Source of the DNA: Clostridia bacterium
GTDB lineage: Bacteria > Bacillota > Clostridia > Oscillospirales > Acutalibacteraceae
Direction of reading: 5' to 3'
DNA: 64,000 bases
Assembly (NCBI GenBank): GCA_017549285.1
Contig: JAFYVE010000029.1
Span: forward strand, 1 to 64,000
Shown here: positions 17,941 through 26,154 of the stretch, piece by piece
Position numbering within the stretch: position 1 is the first letter of the stretch
Layout: each line of letters opens with the position of its first letter
Notes under the pieces: model-generated
The model's input: only the letters and a program-made list of their open reading frames with translations
Database searches by the model: none
Told to the model about the DNA's origin: nothing
Program-made: the position numbers and the translations under genes

Positions 17941-18604
17941 ATTTTTCAATCAGTTCATATTCACCGCTTCTGAGGATTCTCAGAAGATCGTCGTTTGTTT
18001 TTATGGGTTCATTCGTGATAATTCCGCCTGTTGCAAGGTTTTTAGGTCTGTGGAAATCACTTCCGCTTACCTTTACAGCCATTTTCTTTTCTCTGAACCA
18101 GTCAAGAGCCTTCCTGTTGCGTTCTTTGCTTGTTTTCCCGTTATGGACTTCTGCACCGTCAAGATATTTATGCTTTATTCTTATCATCCATTCTCTGAAA
18201 GGATGCGCCTGAACAACAATCATATTGTTTTCTTTTGCAAGTTTATAGAATTTTCTCGGATAAAGCTTCATAAGGTTTCCGTTTGTTTTAAGGAATTCTT
18301 CCGTAACACCGTAAACGAGAAAATCGTTTGCCGTTGCGTAATATCTTATTTCCATGCCCAGAAGCACGGTGAAGTTTTCGTCAGCCTCTTTCAGAGCCTC
18401 TTTATAGCCTTTTAAATAAAAATCCATATCGGTCTGAGGTCTGTAAACACGTGAAGGCTTAAAGGTCATGGGTGAATAGTGGTCTGTTATAACTATTCCG
18501 CTGTAGCCTTTTTCTTTATACATCTTAACAATCTCACGTGCAGGTACCTGACCGCAGAGACTTGTTTCTTTTGTATGACAATGAAGCTCATATTTATATT
18601 GCAT
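17939..18604 (-). CDS. Cytoplasmic PHP-domain phosphoesterase
   Basis: A 221-residue protein without a signal peptide. All PHP motifs are present: YELHCHTKE, VITDHYSP, GMEIRYY, VQAHPFR and SGSDFHRP. Close families are histidinol phosphatase-like and tRNA/oligoribonucleotide phosphoesterase-like PHP proteins. The short length argues for a stand-alone phosphatase rather than a polymerase-associated domain. No neighbour reveals the substrate. It is a single-gene unit read toward the terminator it shares with the epimerase gene. Confidence 0.85.
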   Translation of the reverse strand: MQYKYELHCHTKETSLCGQVPAREIVKMYKEKGYSGIVITDHYSPMTFKPSRVYRPQTDMDFYLKGYKEALKEADENFTVLLGMEIRYYATANDFLVYGVTEEFLKTNGNLMKLYPRKFYKLAKENNMIVVQAHPFREWMIRIKHKYLDGAEVHNGKTSKERNRKALDWFREKKMAVKVSGSDFHRPKNLATGGIITNEPIKTNDDLLRILRSGEYELIEK

Positions 18605-18658
18605 CTTTTCACTTCCTCAACGGGTATATTAACAGATTTTTAATGATGGGTCAACATA

Positions 18659-18687
18659 TTGAAAAGAAAAAATAAAAATGTTAAAAT
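18659..18687 (+). promoter_or_regulatory. Promoter of the sigma factor/dockerin operon
   Basis: TTGAAA (18659-18664) and TAAAAT (18682-18687) with a 17-bp spacer, upstream of a GGAGG site at 18728. It is the only housekeeping-type promoter seen for the operon running to 23746. Confidence 0.62.
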
Positions 18688-18740
18688 TATTTGTAACCGT
18701 TTTATGTTTTTCGTGTGTTTATATATCGGAGGCAGAAAGT

Positions 18741-19298
18741 ATGCTTTTATTTTATATCGGTGTCATTGAAAGTGATGACGGAAAACGTACATTTGAATAT
18801 TATTATGTAACATACCGCCGTCATATGTTTGCTGCGGCACAGTCTGTTCTGCATAACGAGTCAGATTCTGAAGATGCTGTACATAACGCATTTTTGGGTA
18901 TAGCAAAGCATATTGATATCCTGCTTTCGGCAGATGAATCAAAGGGCAGATGTTATTGCATCAAGGCTGCAAAAAATGCGGCTCTTAATATTGCGAGAAA
19001 AAACAGACGTACCGATTCCTCAGTAAGCATTGAAGATATATATGATGTTGCAGACGAGAAAGCATTTGAAGAGCTTATAGAAAAAAGCGAATTTGAGGAA
19101 GTGCTTGATGTTATCCGCAGTATGGATTCCACATACCGTGATACACTTTATCTCAGATATGTTATGGATATCCCCGTAAAGAAGATTGCTCAGGTGCTTG
19201 ACAGGAAAGAATCTACCGTAAAGCAACAGTTGGTACGTGGCAAAAAAATGCTTATTGAAGCTCTTTCACGGGAGGTGATGACTGCAGATGGCAAGTGA
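18741..19298 (+). CDS. ECF-like RNA polymerase sigma factor
   Basis: A 185-residue sigma-70 family protein of ECF size. Region 2 is the segment FEYYYVTYRRHMFAAAQ through SEDAVHNAFLGIAKH (core binding and -10 recognition). Region 4 is MDSTYRDTLYLRYVMDIPVKKIAQVLDRKESTV, a helix-turn-helix for the -35 element. The frame is open 21 codons further upstream, but ATG 18741 has a GGAGG site 8 nt before it. It overlaps the following DUF4367 gene by 11 bp, an arrangement typical of a sigma factor and its membrane regulator. Its targets are not visible here except by context. Confidence 0.88.
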   Translation: MLLFYIGVIESDDGKRTFEYYYVTYRRHMFAAAQSVLHNESDSEDAVHNAFLGIAKHIDILLSADESKGRCYCIKAAKNAALNIARKNRRTDSSVSIEDIYDVADEKAFEELIEKSEFEEVLDVIRSMDSTYRDTLYLRYVMDIPVKKIAQVLDRKESTVKQQLVRGKKMLIEALSREVMTADGK

Positions 19299-19965
19299 AA
19301 TGCTGAAAAAGGCACTTATAGTGTCAGCTGAAGAGGAGTATTTTAATATAGAGAGTTTATGTCCTGCCGTGAATTGGGAACCTTCGGAAGTTTTCTGTAT
19401 GCGTATGGATGAACTGCTGAAACAGACTCAAAAACGTCGTTTCTTTAATGTGAAAAAGGTTTTGCTTGTGGCGGCAGTTATTTTTCTTATCGGTGTTACA
19501 ACAGTTTTTTCTTTCGCAAGTGTGCGTGAAAATGTCATAAACTTTTTCAGGGAGTATTATCACACCCATTTTGAGCTCGAATATGGTCATAATGAAGCGG
19601 GCGATATCAGAGAGGGTGAAGGAATACGGGACGTTTATGAATTTTCTTATCTGCCCGAAGGATTTAAGGAAGTGAGTATCAACCGTAATGACCATTCTGT
19701 TATAACAGTTTTTGAAAAAGAAAACGGTGATGCAATAATTCTTTCGCAGGGGGACGGTATCACGAAACGGAATGTCGATGTTGAAAGACTTGAAAAGTCC
19801 GAAATCGTTTCAGACTCAACTGTCTATGAAGTGTATACGGAAGAGAATTATATATTCATTATGTGGAACACAGAAAAATACACTTTCAGCATTGATTATT
19901 TCGGTAAACTGACTCCGCAGGAAATTGTTGACCTTGCAGAAAAACTCAAAGGAGAAGAAAAATGA
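19288..19965 (+). CDS. DUF4367 membrane protein, probable anti-sigma factor
   Basis: A 225-residue single-pass protein. Residues 1-52 are cytoplasmic, 53-79 form one membrane helix (KKVLLVAAVIFLIGVTTVFSF), and the external part carries a DUF4367-like domain beginning FSYLPEGFKEV and ending TPQEIVDLAEKL. Proteins of this layout are often encoded directly behind ECF sigma factors and are thought to hold them inactive. The translational overlap with the sigma gene supports that role. No classical zinc-binding anti-sigma motif (HxxxCxxC) is visible in the short cytoplasmic part, so the binding mode would differ. Confidence 0.8.
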   Translation: MASEMLKKALIVSAEEEYFNIESLCPAVNWEPSEVFCMRMDELLKQTQKRRFFNVKKVLLVAAVIFLIGVTTVFSFASVRENVINFFREYYHTHFELEYGHNEAGDIREGEGIRDVYEFSYLPEGFKEVSINRNDHSVITVFEKENGDAIILSQGDGITKRNVDVERLEKSEIVSDSTVYEVYTEENYIFIMWNTEKYTFSIDYFGKLTPQEIVDLAEKLKGEEK

Positions 19966-20573
19966 AAAGATTGATATGTATAATTCTGAGCCTCATAATG
20001 CTGTTTTGTTCTGTTATTACTTCATATGCAGAAGATTCAACAGATGATTCAGATATTGAAATAGGTGAAAGTGTAATTCCACCTTATACAGATATAACCA
20101 ATATAAGCCTCACATTTTATATCGTAAACGGCAAGGCTGTTGTTTCTTATGTTGTCTCATCAAAAACGGGCGGTATGACCGTTGATGTAAAGTTTCAGAA
20201 AGAGAAAATGGGCTTTGTGTGGGTTGATGCAGGAAAAGAACAAACCGAAAAAACCGACAAAAAATACATATCGGGTTCATATTCAGCCGCTGTGAATGCC
20301 AGCGGCAATTACCGCATTGTGCTTGAAGTGACAGTAAACGGTGAAAGAAACAAATTCATCTCAGAATATCAATATGACAAAACAAAAGTATACGGTGATG
20401 CGATTGCAGACGGTGTTATCCGTGCAAACGATGCAAGGCTGATTCTCCGTTTCTCGGCAAAACTTGAAAAATTTACAGAGAAACAGAAGGCAATCAGTGA
20501 TATCGATAATAACGGACTTGTCACCGCTGCAGATGCAAGAATTGCATTAAGACTTGCGGCAAAACTTATTTGA
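19962..20573 (+). CDS. Secreted dockerin protein A
   Basis: A 203-residue exported protein with signal peptide (1-23), a beta-rich domain (about 45-145) and a C-terminal dockerin (about 148-203). The dockerin has two calcium loops: GDAIADGVIRANDARLILRF and SDIDNNGLVTAADARIALRL. The first loop lacks some usual Asp/Asn ligands (DAIADG). The ATGA overlap with the DUF4367 gene indicates translational coupling. The middle domain resembles that of the protein at 21899 but I recognise no catalytic site or named family. Confidence 0.86.
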   Translation: MKRLICIILSLIMLFCSVITSYAEDSTDDSDIEIGESVIPPYTDITNISLTFYIVNGKAVVSYVVSSKTGGMTVDVKFQKEKMGFVWVDAGKEQTEKTDKKYISGSYSAAVNASGNYRIVLEVTVNGERNKFISEYQYDKTKVYGDAIADGVIRANDARLILRFSAKLEKFTEKQKAISDIDNNGLVTAADARIALRLAAKLI

Positions 20574-20590
20574 CAAATGGAGGAGTTTTT

Positions 20591-21679
20591 ATGAAAAGGA
20601 TAATAACAATACTTATTTCTTTAATAACGATTATTACAACCTTTGTGTTTCCCGTTTCAGCCAAAAACAATATCGCAGAAATGACTGTAAAAAGCACACC
20701 AAACTGGATTTATGATTATGAACTTGCTGATAAGTATGTGTTCCCCGATTATTTCACAACAGGCAGAACCTGCAGTATTACTTTCAGTCTTAACGGCATC
20801 AAAACACTGGATTTATGTGAATTTGATATCCTATACAACAGCGATGTTTTTGAATTCGTTGAGGTTGATATGTATGTGGTTGACGTGCCTGACATTATCG
20901 GTGCTGTTCGTGACGAAACTCCTGTTGCAACAGCTGAAAAGCAAACAGACGGTAAGGTTCATGTTTCTGTAAAGGGTAATAAAAATATCAAAAGTCAGTA
21001 TTTTTATGTAAGTCTTGCTTTTAAGATAAAAGCAAAGGGCAATTCGGATCTTGCAGTGAAAAATATAATTCTTACAGACTGCACAGGAAACAGTTATGAT
21101 GTTAATGTCAATACGGACAGGGTGCCAGTTAAGAGTTTTGCAACACATGAAATCCCCAAAGTAAAACTTGATTTTGAAAAAACTCTTTCATATCATTACG
21201 GATCAAGCAATTATATAACAACAGTACTTTCCCGACCTATGACCGTTAGTGAAGCGGTATCGATTGCGCAGGTGACTGATGATAAATGTGAAAAAGTTAT
21301 TGTAAATGATGCCGGAGAAAGACTATCGGATGAAGATATGGTTCCCACAGGTGCAAGGTTTGTTGTTTTGTATGACGGGGTCAGTATTTTTACGACAAAC
21401 ATCGTTCTCATAGGTGATGTAAATGGTGATGCCCTGATTACTGCTGCAGATGCTAGAAAAGTTCTTCGATACGCAGCAAAGCTTGATACAAAGTCAATGG
21501 ACGTAGCTGAAGTTGATGCGGCAAACACGGCAAAAAACAACTCGGAAATTACATCTGCAGATGCGAGAGAAATTCTCAGATATAGTGCAGGACTCGGACA
21601 ATCCTATAAAGATTGGTATGATTATCATTGTATAATCAGAAAATATTATCCGTGGCTTATCAATGATAACATCGGGTAA
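20591..21679 (+). CDS. Secreted protein with cohesin-like domain and C-terminal dockerin
   Basis: A 362-residue exported protein read from ATG 20591, behind a GGAGGAG site; the frame extends seven codons upstream. After the signal peptide (1-21), residues about 45-185 have a cohesin-like pattern: a Y-F-rich strand, TFSLNGIKTLDLCEFDILYN, VFEFVEVD, then VSLAFKIKAKGNSDL and a closing strand. Residues about 275-335 form a dockerin with GDVNGDALITAADARKVLRY and a second, degenerate loop ending ITSADAREILRYSAGL. A tail rich in aromatic residues follows. A cohesin and a dockerin on one chain would make it an adaptor. The cohesin call is by pattern only. Confidence 0.75.
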   Translation: MKRIITILISLITIITTFVFPVSAKNNIAEMTVKSTPNWIYDYELADKYVFPDYFTTGRTCSITFSLNGIKTLDLCEFDILYNSDVFEFVEVDMYVVDVPDIIGAVRDETPVATAEKQTDGKVHVSVKGNKNIKSQYFYVSLAFKIKAKGNSDLAVKNIILTDCTGNSYDVNVNTDRVPVKSFATHEIPKVKLDFEKTLSYHYGSSNYITTVLSRPMTVSEAVSIAQVTDDKCEKVIVNDAGERLSDEDMVPTGARFVVLYDGVSIFTTNIVLIGDVNGDALITAADARKVLRYAAKLDTKSMDVAEVDAANTAKNNSEITSADAREILRYSAGLGQSYKDWYDYHCIIRKYYPWLINDNIG

Positions 21680-21686
21680 TTTATAA

Positions 21687-21881
21687 ATAACAAAAGTATG
21701 CGGTGATGCTAATGAAGACGGTGTTATACGTGCAAACGATGCAAGACTGATTCTCCGTTTTTCTGCAAGACTTGAGAATTATACAATAACACAGAGAAAA
21801 ATATGTGATATCGATAATAACGGACTTGTCACCGCTGCAGATGCAAGAATTGCATTAAGACTTGCTGCAAAACTGATATGA
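21687..21881 (+). pseudogene. Orphan dockerin module, remnant of a duplicated gene
   Basis: An open stretch of 64 codons encodes a complete dockerin (KVCGDANEDGVIRANDARL.. then DIDNNGLVTAADARIALRL) nearly identical to the C-terminus of protein A (19962-20573). It has no ATG, GTG or TTG start and no signal peptide; an in-frame stop lies just upstream at 21684. It is followed, as protein A is, by a short spacer, a GGGGAG site and a gene starting MKRI. This is what a tandem duplication followed by deletion of the gene body would leave. Confidence 0.8.
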
Positions 21882-21898
21882 TAAAAAGGGGAGTGTTT

Positions 21899-22564
21899 AT
21901 GAAAAGGATTTTTGCATTATTCTGCGTTGCATTACTTCTTTTTTCATTTTCCGTGGGTGCTTATGCCGAAATAGTTGTTGATGAAAAATGGGTTGCGGAT
22001 ATGCTTCTGGATTATGTCGTCGGCTCAGGTCAGACAGCAGGATCACCTTCTGCATCACCCGAATATCAGGGTATAAACAACGGCTCTGTTTCCTTCTATA
22101 TTTCCGATACGGGTAAAGTGAATGTTACATATACCGTTATTCAGAGGCATAATACAAAAACTGAAGCTGTTGCAGAAATATATCTTGAAAGACACATTAT
22201 AGGTCCTTTCTGGGACAGGCTCAATATACGCTGGAAAGATACTTTTACTGAAAAATACCATGTGCAGTCATTCTCAACCGATGTCAATGAAAGCGGACTT
22301 TACAGAGTAACAGTGAATGTGATATCCGGTAATGACAGATTTAAAAAAACTGCATCTTTTGAATATAAGGAAAATATCAGCTTCGGAGATGCAAACGGTG
22401 ACGGAAGAATCACCGCCGCAGATGCAAGGAAAATTCTCCGGTATTCTGCAAAGCTTGAAACATACTCTCTGTTTATTGAAGAAAGAGGTGATATCAACCG
22501 TGACGGTTCCGTAACCGCACAGGATGCAAGGCTTGTTCTCAAAGTTTCGTCAATGAATCTGTAA
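21899..22564 (+). CDS. Secreted dockerin protein B
   Basis: A 221-residue exported protein from ATG 21899, with a GGGGAG site; seven extra upstream codons in frame belong to the dockerin remnant. Signal peptide 1-22, a beta-rich domain about 50-160 with the same order of strands as protein A (SVSFYIS, GKVNVTYTV, ending SGLYRVTVNV), and a C-terminal dockerin with loops GDANGDGRITAADARKILRY and GDINRDGSVTAQDARLVLKV. Both calcium loops are well formed. No catalytic motif is seen. Confidence 0.86.
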   Translation: MKRIFALFCVALLLFSFSVGAYAEIVVDEKWVADMLLDYVVGSGQTAGSPSASPEYQGINNGSVSFYISDTGKVNVTYTVIQRHNTKTEAVAEIYLERHIIGPFWDRLNIRWKDTFTEKYHVQSFSTDVNESGLYRVTVNVISGNDRFKKTASFEYKENISFGDANGDGRITAADARKILRYSAKLETYSLFIEERGDINRDGSVTAQDARLVLKVSSMNL

Positions 22565-22576
22565 GGAGGTATTTTT

Positions 22577-23746
22577 ATGAAAAAATTGTTGTCTTTAATT
22601 TTTGCAGTAATTATGATTTTTACAATTATTGCAGTGCCCGTTCAGGCAGAAAATGATGAAGAAAAATTTTCACACGAAGAAATTTCGGCAGGATTTTCTT
22701 TTAAGTATATTTATGTTCTTATAAAAAAGGAGTATTATAATATTGATATTATTTCTGTGTTGACCGACAATGAACTTGTAAGCCGTGTTGAGGAGCCTTA
22801 TGTGATTGATGACGGTAAACCTCACGAAAGGATATTTATGGTTTATCTTAAAGAACAGAAAGCAGAAAACATTATCACTCTTTACCGTCAGATGAAGCAG
22901 AGTGAATTTGTTTCGGAATGTTCAGTCGATTATATATTATATTATTTTCCGATTTATCCGGAAAATGCAGAAGAAATCGGATATTTCCAAGGGTATTATG
23001 CTCCGTTTATTGATCCGAAAAATGAAAATTATGTAAATATGCTCAGGAATGAGTATTACAAAAAATATTATAATGACCTGCTGAGTGTCAGCGTTTTTAT
23101 TTTCAATCAGTTCAGAGGATATATGGGAGATGTTGACTACATTTCATATTTTGCCGATAACTATATGCATAAAGATAAAAATTATGTAACTCTGATTTTT
23201 GATAATGTTTTTCTTCCTGAGTATGTCGGTGCTGAAAGAGATTATAATATGTCAGTTCTTGAAAAGTATTTCAATGAAGATGAAATTCTTTATGTCAGTG
23301 ATTACACACTTTCGGCTGTTGTTGAAATAAGTAAAGAAAAAAAAGATATTATAATGGAAATTGAAGAGCTTGCATTTGTCGGTGATGCGTTTTTTACAAT
23401 TCCTATGTCAGGACTTGCCGAAGAGGGACGTTTTACGCTCGGTAATGTAACGGGAGATGAGGAGGAAACCTCGCTCAATACTCCTCTCAAACGTGTGACA
23501 GCCGCAGATGCAAGAATGATTCTCAGATATTCGGCAAAACTTGAAAAAGCCTCTGAAGAGGAGCTTAAAAGATTTTATTTCTGTGCTGATATGAATCTTG
23601 ACGGAAAAATCAATTCCGCCGATGCAAGACTTGCACTCCGCACGGCAGCAAAACTTGAAGAAGAATACGTCCTTATATTCGGCACAAAAAATCCGTGGAC
23701 AGATATAATGAGTCAACAGAGATTCTATGATGTATTAGCAAAATAA
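22577..23746 (+). CDS. Secreted dockerin protein C
   Basis: A 389-residue exported protein, 12 nt after protein B. Signal peptide 1-24 (ending VQAE), then about 270 residues of mixed, Tyr-rich sequence in a family I do not recognise, and a dockerin at about 292-360. Its first calcium loop is partly lost (GNVTGDEEETSLNTPLKRVT) while the second is intact (ADMNLDGKINSADARLALRT). A C-terminal tail of about 25 residues follows. It is the last gene of the operon, ending in a strong terminator. Confidence 0.82.
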   Translation: MKKLLSLIFAVIMIFTIIAVPVQAENDEEKFSHEEISAGFSFKYIYVLIKKEYYNIDIISVLTDNELVSRVEEPYVIDDGKPHERIFMVYLKEQKAENIITLYRQMKQSEFVSECSVDYILYYFPIYPENAEEIGYFQGYYAPFIDPKNENYVNMLRNEYYKKYYNDLLSVSVFIFNQFRGYMGDVDYISYFADNYMHKDKNYVTLIFDNVFLPEYVGAERDYNMSVLEKYFNEDEILYVSDYTLSAVVEISKEKKDIIMEIEELAFVGDAFFTIPMSGLAEEGRFTLGNVTGDEEETSLNTPLKRVTAADARMILRYSAKLEKASEEELKRFYFCADMNLDGKINSADARLALRTAAKLEEEYVLIFGTKNPWTDIMSQQRFYDVLAK

Positions 23747-23779
23747 AACAAGGTCGGTTCTGCGAACCGACCTTGTTTT
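23745..23779. terminator. Strong bidirectional terminator
   Basis: A 16-bp perfect stem (23745-23760 with 23764-23779) containing AAGGTCGGTTC and flanked by A and T runs. It ends the sigma/dockerin operon and the convergent gene at 23793. Confidence 0.9.
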
Positions 23780-23792
23780 TTATGTCAGATTT

Positions 23793-24959
23793 TTATTTTG
23801 CGTTTTCAAGAATGATATTTACACCGTGAGCTGCTCTGCCTGCATCACCGCTGTAGAGGGGATATGCGTGGTCTCCGAATTTCTCATTATAAGACTCTGC
23901 ATAAGTGATAACTCTGTCTTTATCATTCATTTTTGCAGCAGCAATAACAACTGAGCCCCAGCAGAATTCGCTGTTGAAATTGAGGTGTTCCCAATCGTGA
24001 TATTCACAGAAAGTTGCATAAAGGTTCTTTGCTCTTTCTGTTTCAGGTGAAATAACACCGCAGCTTATAGCGAAAAGCTGTGAAGTTGCGCTGGGATAGA
24101 ATGAAGTCCACGAAACTTTTGCAGCGTTTGTGCCCGAGGGATTAAGTGCCGTCTGATAATAGCCCTTGCTGTAGTCCCACATCTTTGTTTCAATAGCATT
24201 ACTTACTTTTTCAGCTGTGTCTTTACAGATGTCGAGAGTCTTGTTGTATGAGCTGTCTGCAGGGCAGATAACCTTTTCAAAAAGCTCAGTACCGTTTACG
24301 GCACCTTCGTAAACTTCACTGTTGTCCATAAGGAACTTGATTTTGTAGTCGGGACAGGCAAATGCAAGACCGTTGTGCATTGTTGCTGTCATAGCGTTCA
24401 CAACACGTGAAATTTCATTTCTTTTTGAAATGATGTATTCAGCATCGCCTGTTTCCTTGTAGTATTTGTTAAGTACTGTAAGGAAAATAGCAGCGTATGA
24501 GTCACTTGAGTCATACTTTCTGGGATGCATCTTTTCACCTGTAACAATACCGTTTTCAACGGTGATAAGGTGATCATAAATTGTTCCGTCAACACCTGCA
24601 TAGTCAGTCTTCTCTGTGTTGAGGTGTGCAAAATGCCACTCGAAATAAGCTTTTGCTTCGTCTGCATAAGTTTCTGCATCATCAAGAAGAGCAAGAACTG
24701 CATAGCACGCAAAATAGGGGTTTACGTTAAGCTCTGCATTTGCATTGTAGGTCATAGGGATTGCACCGTTTTCAATCTGGTTGCCTGCAATATATGCTCT
24801 TTCTGTTTCAACGAATGTTTCAAGGAATTCTCTTTCTTCTTCAGTGAGCACTACTTCGGGCAGGGGAGAAGTTGCAAGATCGGGTGCATCAAAGGGAATG
24901 CCGAAGAAGCTGAGAATAGAATAAATTATTGACATAAAAAAGGCTATTATTTTGTCCAT
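23793..24959 (-). CDS. Exported alpha-toroid protein, possible glycosidase
   Basis: A 388-residue protein with an N-terminal hydrophobic segment (1-21) that serves as signal or anchor. The remainder is mostly helical, with repeated pairs such as NPYFACYAVLALLDD, SSDSYAAIFLTVLNKYYKETGD, WDYSKGYYQTAL and FYPSATSQLFAISCGV. This recalls the six-hairpin (alpha/alpha)6 glycosidase fold. I cannot assign a family or a catalytic acid with confidence, so the enzymatic role is an inference. ATG 24959 is preceded by a GGAGGA site and a good promoter. Confidence 0.68.
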   Translation of the reverse strand: MDKIIAFFMSIIYSILSFFGIPFDAPDLATSPLPEVVLTEEEREFLETFVETERAYIAGNQIENGAIPMTYNANAELNVNPYFACYAVLALLDDAETYADEAKAYFEWHFAHLNTEKTDYAGVDGTIYDHLITVENGIVTGEKMHPRKYDSSDSYAAIFLTVLNKYYKETGDAEYIISKRNEISRVVNAMTATMHNGLAFACPDYKIKFLMDNSEVYEGAVNGTELFEKVICPADSSYNKTLDICKDTAEKVSNAIETKMWDYSKGYYQTALNPSGTNAAKVSWTSFYPSATSQLFAISCGVISPETERAKNLYATFCEYHDWEHLNFNSEFCWGSVVIAAAKMNDKDRVITYAESYNEKFGDHAYPLYSGDAGRAAHGVNIILENAK

Positions 24960-24985
24960 ATTTGTTCCTCCGATAATTTTTTACT

Positions 24986-25014
24986 ATTATAGCATTATAT
25001 TGGAAAAAGTACAA
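24986..25014 (-). promoter_or_regulatory. Promoter of the alpha-toroid gene
   Basis: Minus strand TTGTAC (25014-25009) and TATAAT (24991-24986), 17-bp spacer, followed by the GGAGGA site. Confidence 0.62.
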
Positions 25015-25076
25015 GGGGTTTTTTTGAGAACATTCAATATCGACTTTGATGATATGCCATTGCTTTTACAATGAAT

Positions 25077-25110
25077 AAAAAAACAGACAAGCTATTGCCT
25101 GTCTGTTTTT
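25077..25110 (-). terminator. Terminator of the tRNA operon
   Basis: On the minus strand, AACAGACAGGC pairs with GCTTGTCTGTT (one mismatch) around ATAGC-like loop bases and is followed by a T run. It begins directly after the CCA end of tRNA-Tyr. Confidence 0.82.
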
Positions 25111-25195
<85 letters not shown>

Positions 25196-25229
25196 AACTT
25201 ATTTGATTCTGCTAAGAGAGCATAAAAAA

Positions 25230-25305
25230 TGGAGCTGGTGGACGGACTCGAACCCCCGACCTGCTGATTACAAATCAGCTGCTCTACCAACTGAGCTACA
25301 CCAGC
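25230..25305 (-). tRNA. tRNA-Thr (TGT)
   Basis: A 76-nt tRNA on the minus strand. Acceptor GCTGGTG pairs with CACCAGC, the D arm is AGCTCAGTTGGTAGAGC, the anticodon loop TTTGTAA gives TGT (Thr) and the T arm holds GGTTCGAGTCC. The CCA end is encoded. It lies 34 nt upstream of tRNA-Tyr in the same transcript. Confidence 0.97.
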
Positions 25306-25325
25306 AACTCTCTAACGCGAGACAT

Positions 25326-25354
25326 AATATACCACACCGAAACACAAATGTCAA
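25326..25354 (-). promoter_or_regulatory. Promoter of the tRNA-Thr/tRNA-Tyr operon
   Basis: Minus strand perfect TTGACA (25354-25349) and TATATT (25331-25326) with a 17-bp spacer, about 20 bp before the tRNA-Thr 5' end. Confidence 0.85.
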
Positions 25355-25396
25355 TACTTTTTTTTAATTTTTTTCAACTTTTTTTTCGGGAATCTG

Positions 25397-25426
25397 TTTA
25401 CAGTCTTTCTGTTTGTATGATATAAT
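25397..25426 (+). promoter_or_regulatory. Promoter of the 25447 gene
   Basis: TTTACA (25397-25402) and a perfect TATAAT (25421-25426) with an 18-bp spacer, followed by AGAAGG before the ATG. Confidence 0.6.
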
Positions 25427-25446
25427 TCCGACAGAAGGTGTTTTTT

Positions 25447-25989
25447 ATGAACAGAAAAACAAAATCAGCTCATAATGTGACTGTAAATGAAGTTGTAATA
25501 TGTCTTGTGTTTTTTATTATTGCAGGTTTCGGACTTATAGCTATGCATATCAGTAATGTTGATATTATTGATAAATCAGAAGCAAAAGAAATTACCGCTT
25601 CATTTGAGAATTATAATTATTCATCATCAAAAAGCGGTTATATTCATTATATAGACCTCGGATTTTCTGATGCTGAAACTATGAGAATTGACAGCAGTCT
25701 TGCATCATGGGAGCTTATTAAATTAATCAAAGAGATTGACAAAGGCACTCAGCTTCATATGCTTGTTGATGACTCCCGTAATCTTATTATGGACCTGAGA
25801 ACGGATAAGATTGTTTTTATAAATTTTGAAGATGCCCGGTATGATATGAAATCCGATAAAACGGGACTTGCCGTACTCGGCATAATTATTGTTGCCGGCG
25901 GAGTGCTCTCACTTTTATATGTCAGCAGAAAAAAGCAAAAATGTCTCAAGGGTCAAAATGAAATAAATGATATGATAAATCCTGTCTGA
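25447..25989 (+). CDS. Two-helix membrane protein of unknown function
   Basis: A 180-residue protein from ATG 25447 (AGAAGG site 8 nt upstream). It has a membrane helix near each end (about 14-34 VVICLVFFIIAGFGLIAM, and about 140-158 GLAVLGIIIVAGGVLSLLYV) enclosing an extracytoplasmic domain of about 100 residues, then a basic C-terminal tail. I recognise no family. It is a single-gene unit with its own promoter and terminator. Confidence 0.7.
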   Translation: MNRKTKSAHNVTVNEVVICLVFFIIAGFGLIAMHISNVDIIDKSEAKEITASFENYNYSSSKSGYIHYIDLGFSDAETMRIDSSLASWELIKLIKEIDKGTQLHMLVDDSRNLIMDLRTDKIVFINFEDARYDMKSDKTGLAVLGIIIVAGGVLSLLYVSRKKQKCLKGQNEINDMINPV

Positions 25990-26010
25990 ATGACGGGATT
26001 TATCTTATTT
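25974..26010 (+). terminator. Terminator after the 25447 gene
   Basis: A 13-bp stem GATAAATCCTGTC/GACGGGATTTATC (25974-25986, 25992-26004) with a TGAAT loop, overlapping the stop codon and followed by TTATTT. Confidence 0.75.
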
Positions 26011-26048
26011 ATTATATAAAATATATAATAAAAATTTATTAGAAATAC

Positions 26049-26077
26049 TTGTTATATATAGAAGCATGTGTTATAAT
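26049..26077 (+). promoter_or_regulatory. Promoter of the aminotransferase-ispF operon
   Basis: TTGTTA (26049-26054) and a perfect TATAAT (26072-26077), 17-bp spacer. The leader to the start codon is about 70 nt. Confidence 0.6.
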
Positions 26078-26154
26078 AAATTGATTTAATATGGGATATC
26101 TGTATTCAATAATTATTAAAGAAAATTATGTAAATTTATGAACAGGAGAAAATA

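Noticed and set aside
19962..23746. Cellulosome scaffoldin
   Set aside because: No protein here has several cohesins or a carbohydrate-binding module; only one cohesin-like domain is present.
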